Below, piece after piece: positions 7,427 to 12,011 of a stretch of DNA of 12,011 nucleotides. The DNA comes from an uncultured bacterium (GTDB taxonomy: Bacteria; Bacillota; Clostridia; Lachnospirales; Lachnospiraceae). The stretch is from positions 1 to 12,011 of the forward strand of contig CAMTFT010000016.1 of the NCBI GenBank assembly GCA_947071365.1, read 5' to 3'. Both the position numbers and the translations under genes were made by a program. Position 1 is the first letter of the stretch. The number at the start of each line of letters is the position of its first letter. The notes beneath the pieces are model-generated. The model did no database searches. It was not told the DNA's origin and saw only the letters and a list, made by a program, of their open reading frames with translations.

Positions 7427-7475
7427 TTTCGGTACTTTTTTTCCTGTTTATTTTTTTTCTCCAATCTGCTATACT
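7427..7475 (+). promoter_or_regulatory. Candidate promoter for the lipoprotein/pseudopilin operon
   Basis: TATACT at 7470-7475 differs by one base from the -10 consensus and lies 45 bases before the ATG at 7521. It is preceded by runs of T (about 7422-7460) that could act as an UP element. The -35 position holds only TTTATT, so the assignment is weak. I found no convincing promoter for the divergent moeA operon. Confidence 0.35.
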
Positions 7476-7520
7476 TGTTTTACTTATTTTTTCGATACCA
7501 AAAGGAGTACATATTATAAT

Positions 7521-8465
7521 ATGAAGCAATTCTTCCTGCGCAGGTTCTTTGTCCTGCCTCTTGTCTGCCTGGTCTGCATTTTCTGCTGCAGTTGCGGAAA
7601 TCAAAATGCAGGAGACTCCGGGGATTCCAGGGAAGTCGGCACGTACACACCGGGGGAAACAAATGTCCTTGTCCCGGAATTTGGTGACGCGGATACCGTG
7701 GATGCCGGCCCTTTGACCCTTGATTTTTCCAATGCGTCCAGCGGCTATTTTATGGGAGTTCTGTCGGAGCCCGGCAAAACCGTGAATATTCAGGTAACGG
7801 GGCCCGACCAGGTTATTTACAAGTATTTTTTGAACACCGCTGACGTACGTACCGCCTTCCCTTTTACGGCAGGCGACGGTACGTACATTGTCCTGGCTTT
7901 TGAGAATGTCGGAAATGACCAGTACGCCACGCTGCTTAGCTATTCGCTGAATGTGGAGCTGAAAAGTGAATTTCTCCCATTTCTCTATCCGAACCAGTTC
8001 GTTGATTTCACGCAGGACAGCGAGGCGATCCAGCTCGCATCCGAGCTTTCCGCCGATGCCGAAACGGATCTGGACGCGCTCACAACCATCTACCAGTACG
8101 TTACGGAAAATATTACGTACGACGACGAGAAGGCCGCCACGGTGGAGACGGGCTATCTTCCCGACATCGATGACACGCTGCACACCAAAACGGGCATCTG
8201 TTTTGATTACGCCGCCCTTACGGTTTCCATGCTGCGCTCCCTGTCGATTCCGGCCCGGCTCAGTATCGGTTACAGCGGCGAGATCCGCCACGCATGGATC
8301 GATGTCTATATCGAATCGATCGGGTGGGTGAAAAATGCAGTTGAATTTAATGGAAATGAATGGAAAATGATGGATCCGACCTTTGCCTCGGCGCTTGGCA
8401 ATGAACAGAACATCAGCGATTATATCGGAGACGGAAGCAATTACGTGCTTCAATACGTCCGTTAA
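7521..8465 (+). CDS. Probable lipoprotein with transglutaminase-like domain
   Basis: A 314-residue secreted protein. The N-terminus has basic residues, a hydrophobic stretch (residues 9-24) and Cys22-Cys23-Ser24-Cys25-Gly; Cys25 is the likely lipid-modified residue although the lipobox is imperfect. Residues about 40-150 resemble a beta-rich domain of unknown type. Residues about 180-290 hold a transglutaminase-like core with the full triad: Cys227 in TKTGICFDYA, His257 in IRHAWIDVY, and Asp285 in MMDPTF. Such domains act as cysteine proteases, transglutaminases or inactive binders. ATG 7521 lies 13 bases after GGAG, a long spacing, but no better start is visible. It heads the plus-strand operon, with the gspF-like gene 10 bases after its stop, so it may act on or be assembled with the pilus-like machine (inference). 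Confidence 0.9.
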   Translation: MKQFFLRRFFVLPLVCLVCIFCCSCGNQNAGDSGDSREVGTYTPGETNVLVPEFGDADTVDAGPLTLDFSNASSGYFMGVLSEPGKTVNIQVTGPDQVIYKYFLNTADVRTAFPFTAGDGTYIVLAFENVGNDQYATLLSYSLNVELKSEFLPFLYPNQFVDFTQDSEAIQLASELSADAETDLDALTTIYQYVTENITYDDEKAATVETGYLPDIDDTLHTKTGICFDYAALTVSMLRSLSIPARLSIGYSGEIRHAWIDVYIESIGWVKNAVEFNGNEWKMMDPTFASALGNEQNISDYIGDGSNYVLQYVR

Positions 8466-8475
8466 GGAGGACTTT

Positions 8476-9516
8476 ATGAAACAGATATTGACAGACAATG
8501 AACTTTCCGCTTTTTCAGGCCAGCTCGCCATGATCCTGCATTCCGGAATCTCTGTTCTGGAAGGCGTTTCCATCATGCACGACGATATGCCGGAGGGTGA
8601 CGGCAGGGAGATCATGAGCACGGTATATGATTCTCTGGAGCAGACCGGAGATCTGGCCGAATCTCTCCGCAGCAGTGAGGTTTTCCCTGATTATTTTGTC
8701 AAAATGACGGAGATCGGTGAACGCTCCGGTACGCTGGAGGACGTCATGGACTCCCTTTCTGATTTTTACAGCCGTCAGGACAATCTGATGCGGAGTATCC
8801 GGGACGCTCTGACGTATCCGCTCATTTTGCTGGGTATGCTGCTTGCGGTGCTGATCGTGCTGATGTCCCAGGTGATGCCGGTATTCCGCGATGTATTTGA
8901 CCAGCTCGGCATTGAGATGACCGGCGTTTCTTCTGTTGTCTTTCGGATCTCCAGTATCCTTCAGTACGTTTCTATCGTGCTGCTGGTTTTCATCGTAATC
9001 GTTGCCCTCACCTGCTTTTTTGCTCTGCGCACCGGCAAGGGCAAGGAAAAGCTTTCCGCCGCAGTCCTGCATCTTCCCATCGGACGGACGGTATCTGAGC
9101 TGCTGGCCTGCTCCCGTTTTTCTGACACGCTCAGCCTTGCGCTGCACAGCGGACTCGACATGGGCGAAAGCTTTGAGCTGGCCGCCAATATGACGGAGCA
9201 GAAATTATTCCGGGAGAAGACGAAGCAGGCCGAAGGATTGATCGAACAGGGAAATGACCTGGCGGACTCTCTGCGGGAAGCCGGTATTATCACGGGCCTG
9301 AACGCCCGCATGGTATCTATTGGATTTCGAACCGGTACTGCCGAGGATGCATTAAAACGCATTTCCGTGAGCTGCCAGGAGGAAGCGGACAACCGCATCC
9401 AGTCTGCTGTATCTGCATTGGAGCCGACGCTGACCGCAGTCCTCTCTGTTCTGACCGGGCTGATCCTCGTCTCTGTCATGCTTCCGCTTTTGGGAGTTAT
9501 GGCGAATATTGGTTAA
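8476..9516 (+). CDS. GspF/PilC/ComGB-family inner-membrane platform protein
   Basis: A polytopic platform protein of type IV pilus, type II secretion or competence pseudopilus systems that links the cytoplasmic ATPase to pilin assembly. The 346 residues are close to ComGB length and contain two T2SF repeats. The first has LHSGISVLEG at 21-30 and IGERSG at 80-85; the second has LHSGLDMGES at 223-232 and IGFRTGTAEDAL at 282-293. Three membrane segments are visible near 112-136, 158-184 and 315-341. ATG 8476 has AAGGAGG five bases upstream and begins 10 bases after the lipoprotein stop. The 3' end of the gene, including its stop, is repeated twice more just downstream. No ATPase gene adjoins it in this window. 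Confidence 0.93.
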   Translation: MKQILTDNELSAFSGQLAMILHSGISVLEGVSIMHDDMPEGDGREIMSTVYDSLEQTGDLAESLRSSEVFPDYFVKMTEIGERSGTLEDVMDSLSDFYSRQDNLMRSIRDALTYPLILLGMLLAVLIVLMSQVMPVFRDVFDQLGIEMTGVSSVVFRISSILQYVSIVLLVFIVIVALTCFFALRTGKGKEKLSAAVLHLPIGRTVSELLACSRFSDTLSLALHSGLDMGESFELAANMTEQKLFREKTKQAEGLIEQGNDLADSLREAGIITGLNARMVSIGFRTGTAEDALKRISVSCQEEADNRIQSAVSALEPTLTAVLSVLTGLILVSVMLPLLGVMANIG

Positions 9517-9600
9517 TCTTGCTTCCTTTTCTGGGAGTTTTGGCAATATTGGTTATTTTTACTTCCTGTTTTGGAAGTTTTGGTAAATATCGGTTAACGG
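9480..9600 (+). repeat. Triplicated ~40-bp 3' end of the gspF-like gene
   Basis: Three imperfect tandem copies: 9480-9520 (41 bases, containing the real stop TAA at 9514-9516), 9521-9560 (40) and 9561-9600 (40). Each copy has CTTCC, a GGGAG or GGAAG plus TTWTGG block, then AATATTGGTT or AATATCGGTT. After the stop the same frame stays open to TAA at 9595-9597 and ends LPVLEVLVNIG, close to the true tail LPLLGVMANIG. The middle copy matches in another frame (LPFLGVLA). Confidence 0.8.
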
Positions 9601-9609
9601 AGGGATTTT

Positions 9610-9951
9610 ATGAACCGTTTTACTCAGAAAAGAACATCCTCCCATCTGCTGCGGCGCCTCGTTACCACTGCCGCTGTGTTTTGCTGTATTGCCGCCGGAC
9701 TTTTCATTGGCGCATCCAAGGTGCAGGAGACAGCGGACGACAGCCAGTTGGAGAGCCTTCGCCTCGCCATTGTGCGCAGCGCTGTCCACTGCTACGCGAT
9801 GGAGGGCGCGTACCCGGAAAGCCTTGATTATATCCGGGAGCACTACGGAGTATCCTGGGACTCGGAAAAATATCTTGTGGATTACGAAATTACCGGTTCC
9901 AACCTGCTGCCGGATGTGACCGTTTTTCCGCTTAAGAAAAAGGAGGGATGA
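9610..9951 (+). CDS. Small single-pass membrane protein, pseudopilin-like
   Basis: I do not recognise a named gene. The 113 residues have a basic N-terminus (residues 1-16), one membrane helix at about 17-35, then a soluble part. That part contains SLRLAIVRSAVHCYAMEGAYPESLDYI at about 49-75, cited here by position because it resembles the ComGC/pilin segment in which an alpha helix leads to a Tyr-Pro-x-Ser-Leu motif. No canonical Gly-Phe-Thr-Leu-Ile-Glu prepilin site is present. ATG 9610 has GGAGGG five bases upstream. Its stop TGA overlaps the start region of the next gene. A minor pseudopilin or assembly partner for the GspF-like protein is the best reading. Confidence 0.8.
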   Translation: MNRFTQKRTSSHLLRRLVTTAAVFCCIAAGLFIGASKVQETADDSQLESLRLAIVRSAVHCYAMEGAYPESLDYIREHYGVSWDSEKYLVDYEITGSNLLPDVTVFPLKKKEG

Positions 9952-9953
9952 GC

Positions 9954-10748
9954 TTGCACATAAAACAGAAAAATCATTCCATTGATTCACTTTTTTCCTT
10001 CCTGCTTCTTCTGATCTTCTGTCTTTTCTCACTTTCATTGGCGGGAATGGGCTCTGCGGTCTACAAAAACGGGACGGAGCATCTGGGAGAGAACTACACC
10101 TCCCGCACGGCCATCGCTTATCTCACGGAAAAGGTGCGCCAGCATGACCGTTTTGGTGACATTTTTGTGACCTCCGTGGAGGGGTATGAAGCTATTGGGT
10201 TTCGTGATGTGGTGGAAGGGGAGCCTGATGATGGAGCTGGTGATATGGTAGAAGGGGATTCTGATGGTGGAGCTCGTGATATGGGGGCGGGGGAGCCTGA
10301 TCGCGGAGCTGGCAATACGGTAGAAGGGGATTCTGATGGCGAAGCTCACGATGTGGGGAATCGCTTTGTCACCTACGTATATTTTTATGATGGAGCCCTT
10401 TGTGAGTTGTTTGTCCGGGAGGATGTCACGCCACTTGCGAATATGGGGAGCAGAATCGTGGAGCTGGAGTCACTGGAGTTTGAGGTGGTGTCCGATGATG
10501 TACTGGAGTCCGACAATATTCCGGGCGGCAGTAAAGCATTATCTGATGATGTATTGGAATCCGACAATGTGCTGGATGGCAGTGAGGTGTCATCTGTTGA
10601 TGTACTGGAATCCGGCAATGTGCTGGATGGCAGTGAGATGTCATCTGTTGATGTACTGGAATCCGACGATACACGCTTGATATCCGCTACAGCAACAAGC
10701 CGCGAGGGAAACAGCCTCTCTGTTCTGATTCCCATTCGAAGTAAATAG
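9954..10748 (+). CDS. DUF4860-like membrane-anchored protein with two repeat insertions
   Basis: A 264-residue protein, if it starts at TTG 9954. That start has AGGAGG seven bases upstream; the ATG at 9948 touches the site and would add two residues. The N-terminal HSIDSLFSFLLLLIFCLF segment and membrane helix (about 8-31) followed by a soluble part with RTAIAYLTEKVRQHD resemble the uncharacterised DUF4860 family found beside pilus-like genes in Clostridia; this family assignment is from memory. The beta-rich body is EGYEAIGF, then FVTYVYFYDGALCELFVRE, LESLEFEV and a C-terminal NSLSVLIPIR strand. Two acidic repeat blocks interrupt it, at 10203-10361 and 10491-10670, between strands. It shares the upstream gene's terminal bases and is followed 14 bases later by the next gene. 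Confidence 0.8.
   Translation: MHIKQKNHSIDSLFSFLLLLIFCLFSLSLAGMGSAVYKNGTEHLGENYTSRTAIAYLTEKVRQHDRFGDIFVTSVEGYEAIGFRDVVEGEPDDGAGDMVEGDSDGGARDMGAGEPDRGAGNTVEGDSDGEAHDVGNRFVTYVYFYDGALCELFVREDVTPLANMGSRIVELESLEFEVVSDDVLESDNIPGGSKALSDDVLESDNVLDGSEVSSVDVLESGNVLDGSEMSSVDVLESDDTRLISATATSREGNSLSVLIPIRSK
10203..10361 (+). repeat. 36-bp in-frame tandem repeat (12 residues), about 4.4 copies
   Basis: Units at 10203-10238, 10239-10274, 10275-10310 and 10311-10346, plus a partial copy to 10361. They encode RDVVEGEPDDGA, GDMVEGDSDGGA, RDMGAGEPDRGA and GNTVEGDSDGEA. Units 1 and 3 resemble each other most, as do 2 and 4, giving a 72-bp higher-order period. The block is acidic and lies between GYEAIGF and FVTYVYFYDG. 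Confidence 0.9.
10491..10670 (+). repeat. 51-bp in-frame tandem repeat (17 residues), about 3.5 copies
   Basis: Units at 10491-10541, 10542-10592 and 10593-10643, plus nine codons to 10670. They encode SDDVLESDNIPGGSKAL, SDDVLESDNVLDGSEVS, SVDVLESGNVLDGSEMS and SVDVLESDD. Units 2 and 3 are nearly identical in DNA. The block lies between the strand LESLEFEV and the C-terminal strands. Confidence 0.9.
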
Positions 10749-10762
10749 GAGATTTTTATTTT

Positions 10763-11389
10763 ATGAAACGAAATTCCAGAACAGGTTCCCGCCTGTTTTT
10801 TATCGAATTCTTAATCGTACTTTTTTTCTTCCTGATCATCAGTACCGTGTGCCTGAGATTATTCGCCCAAGCGCACAGTGTTACTCAGCATTCAGAAGCG
10901 TTGTCTCATGCGCAGGTGCTGGCATCATCTGTGGCGGCGGTGATTGAGGAGGGGAAGGATGCTGCGCCCATTGCCGCGGATGATGAAATGGCTGGTCTTG
11001 TGGAAGGTGCTGCTACTATTACCTCGGATAATGCCGTATCCGGTCTTGTAGAAAGTGCCGCAACCATTGCCGCGGATAATGAAGCGGCTGGTCTTGTGGA
11101 AAGTGCCGCTACTATTACCTCGGATAATGCTGTAACCGGTCTTGTGGAAAATGCCGCATCATATTTTCCGGATGCGTCCGTTACGGAAAACGGATTTTTC
11201 ATTACTTACGACCAGAATTTCAATCCCTGTCCGGCGAAAAAGGCGTTTTACACTCTGGCTGTCACAATGAAATTAGAAGACCGGAAGATTTCTGCCGATA
11301 TCGTGATTGAAGCTTACGATCACTCTGTTTTGTATAAGCTTCCGGTATCCTTTTCGGTGCCGTTGACGCGAGGGGAGGTGCTTCAATGA
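10763..11389 (+). CDS. Type IV pilin-like (pseudopilin) protein with repeat insertion
   Basis: A 208-residue protein with a prepilin-like N-terminus: a basic leader (MKRNSRTGSR), then LFFIEFLIVLFFFLIIS. A glutamate stands at position +5 if cleavage follows Arg10, in place of the usual Gly. The helix runs to about residue 35 and continues amphipathically (HSVTQHSEALSHAQVLASSVAAVIEE). Residues 68-131 are a four-unit repeat. The C-terminal part, FFITYDQNF to LPVSFSVPL, is beta-rich with a pseudopilin-like look. ATG 10763 has AGGAG eleven bases upstream. It overlaps the next gene by four bases (ATGA). It is probably a minor pseudopilin built by the GspF-like platform; whether it is processed is unknown. 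Confidence 0.85.
   Translation: MKRNSRTGSRLFFIEFLIVLFFFLIISTVCLRLFAQAHSVTQHSEALSHAQVLASSVAAVIEEGKDAAPIAADDEMAGLVEGAATITSDNAVSGLVESAATIAADNEAAGLVESAATITSDNAVTGLVENAASYFPDASVTENGFFITYDQNFNPCPAKKAFYTLAVTMKLEDRKISADIVIEAYDHSVLYKLPVSFSVPLTRGEVLQ
10964..11155 (+). repeat. 48-bp in-frame tandem repeat (16 residues), exactly four copies
   Basis: Units at 10964-11011, 11012-11059, 11060-11107 and 11108-11155. They encode APIAADDEMAGLVEGA, ATITSDNAVSGLVESA, ATIAADNEAAGLVESA and ATITSDNAVTGLVENA. By eye units 2 and 4 differ at about 4 of 48 bases and units 1 and 3 at about 7, so a 96-bp double unit was duplicated. The repeat follows the N-terminal pilin helix. Confidence 0.92.
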
Positions 11390-11886
11390 GAAAAACTTCC
11401 GGTATTTCTCTTATGATCCTGATTTTTTTGTCGTTGTGCCTGATTACGTTTTCTCTGCTCTCCCTTTCGGGAGCCACAGCGGATGAAACGCTCAGCCAGA
11501 AAGCCGCTGACCGCACGACGGAGTATTACGCCGCTGTGACCTCAGCCAACGATATCCTCGCGGAAATTGATGCGGCGCTGGCCAGGTATCTGAAGGCGGC
11601 GGAGAGTGGTGAAGAGGCGGCTGAACGTGAAAATACCTACCTGGAAGCGTGTGCTTCCATTTCTGATACCGTGCCAGAAGCGTCCTGGAAGGACGGAAAA
11701 ATTACTTTTTCTGTCCCTGTCAACGAGGATCAGGTGCTTCAGGCAGGGCTCACCGTCACGTATCCTCAAAATGAGGATGACACGCTTTACCGGATTACTG
11801 CCTGGGAGACCGTCAATACAAGAGAATGGACTGCTGACAAGTCTATGGACGTTTACCGACTGGGGGATATCGATATGAGCGATTGA
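11386..11886 (+). CDS. Small membrane-anchored pilus-like protein, unrecognised
   Basis: A 166-residue protein with one N-terminal hydrophobic segment (about residues 6-28, GISLMILIFLSLCLITFSLL). A helical region with a charged coil-like stretch follows (ETLSQKAADRTTEYYAAV, then DAALARYLKAAE), and then a beta-rich tail with SWKDGKITFSVPV and GLTVTYP. The short Gly-led hydrophobic start without a Glu at +5 recalls GspK/PilX-type minor pilins, but I cannot assign a family. ATG 11386 overlaps the previous stop by four bases and has GGGGAGG seven bases upstream, so it is translationally coupled. It is the last gene of the operon seen before the contig ends. Confidence 0.82.
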   Translation: MRKTSGISLMILIFLSLCLITFSLLSLSGATADETLSQKAADRTTEYYAAVTSANDILAEIDAALARYLKAAESGEEAAERENTYLEACASISDTVPEASWKDGKITFSVPVNEDQVLQAGLTVTYPQNEDDTLYRITAWETVNTREWTADKSMDVYRLGDIDMSD

Positions 11887-11914
11887 GTTGCGTATAAATC
11901 TCCTGATAATATAA

Positions 11915-11943
11915 TTGACAACTGACTTATTCAGATAAATAAG
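11915..11943 (+). promoter_or_regulatory. Weak candidate promoter after the pseudopilin operon
   Basis: The 78-base AT-rich stretch 11887-11964 has no gene. It holds a perfect -35 TTGACA at 11915-11920 and, 17 bases on, AATAAG at 11938-11943, matching four of six -10 positions. CTTATT and AATAAG here also form a weak six-pair inverted repeat. Any gene it might serve lies off the contig. Confidence 0.2.
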
Positions 11944-11964
11944 CCAACACACAGTAGAAAAAAC

Positions 11965-12011
11965 CTGTCTCTTATACACATCTCCGAGCCCACGAGACGG
12001 AGCTACATCTC
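11965..12011. other. Untrimmed Nextera i7 adapter and index (artefact)
   Basis: CTGTCTCTTATACACATCT, then CCGAGCCCACGAGAC, index GGAGCTAC and ATCTC. This is the reverse complement of the adapter at 1-45, two bases longer. It makes a perfect 45-base inverted terminal repeat that is a library artefact, not a transposon end. Confidence 0.98.

Noticed and set aside
7323..8621. 432-residue minus-strand open frame
   Set aside because: Antisense to the transglutaminase-like lipoprotein, which has a signal sequence, a triad and a good position in the operon.
9519..9827. 102-residue plus-strand frame starting in the triplicated repeat
   Set aside because: It overlaps the well-supported 113-residue gene in another frame and starts with TTG inside the repeat; its hydrophobic start is just the copied gspF tail.
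10385..10735. Ser/Thr-rich minus-strand open frame resembling a repeat surface protein
   Set aside because: It is only the antisense reading of the 51-bp repeat in the DUF4860-like gene and has no ribosome site.
10203..11155. Possible CRISPR array
   Set aside because: The repeats are contiguous with no unique spacers and are in frame within coding genes.
11925..11943. CTTATT/AATAAG inverted repeat as a terminator of the pseudopilin operon
   Set aside because: The stem is only six mostly A-T pairs and no T run follows on either strand.
11542..11979. Minus-strand reading frame beginning MYKRQ
   Set aside because: It starts in the right-hand adapter and is antisense to the last pseudopilin-like gene.

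Overview
This is a complete short-read contig of about 12 kb. Both ends carry untrimmed Illumina Nextera adapter plus index, so only positions 46-11964 are biological sequence. Gene style points to an obligately anaerobic Clostridia bacterium, most likely Lachnospiraceae-like (inference). The signs are about half G+C, strong AGGAGG ribosome sites, tungsten/molybdenum aldehyde oxidoreductase genes, a MoeA fused to a periplasmic-binding-protein-like domain, and low-GC Gram-positive style pseudopilin genes. I saw no rRNA, tRNA, CRISPR array, insertion sequence or phage gene.

Left two thirds (46-7288, all on the minus strand, transcribed right to left): one tightly packed operon for a pterin-dependent aldehyde oxidoreductase. 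The order is moeA, moeA fused to a binding-protein domain, a MOSC-domain protein, aldehyde ferredoxin oxidoreductase (AOR), a MoaD/ThiS-like protein ending in Gly-Gly, a 2x[4Fe-4S] ferredoxin, and an iron-containing alcohol dehydrogenase that runs off the contig. Several neighbours overlap or almost touch. Together they suggest metal insertion into molybdopterin, the pterin-tungsten (or molybdenum) enzyme, its electron carrier, and a dehydrogenase that interconverts the aldehyde with an alcohol. This could work as reversible carboxylate-aldehyde-alcohol conversion or as aldehyde detoxification.

Middle (7289-7520): a 232-base divergent intergenic region. It has a plus-strand promoter-like -10 box in a T-rich tract, and a hairpin in the 5' leader of moeA.

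Right third (7521-11886, plus strand): a second operon. It holds a probable lipoprotein with a complete transglutaminase-like Cys-His-Asp triad, a GspF/PilC/ComGB-type inner-membrane platform protein, and four small single-pass membrane proteins that look like pseudopilins or their partners. No ATPase, major pilin or prepilin peptidase lies in the window. The striking feature is four independent short tandem-repeat arrays within 1.7 kb. One is a triplicated 3' end of the gspF-like gene. Three are in-frame arrays (36, 51 and 48 bp units) inside two adjacent pseudopilin-like genes. Because the units are multiples of three, copy-number change would alter protein length without breaking the frame.
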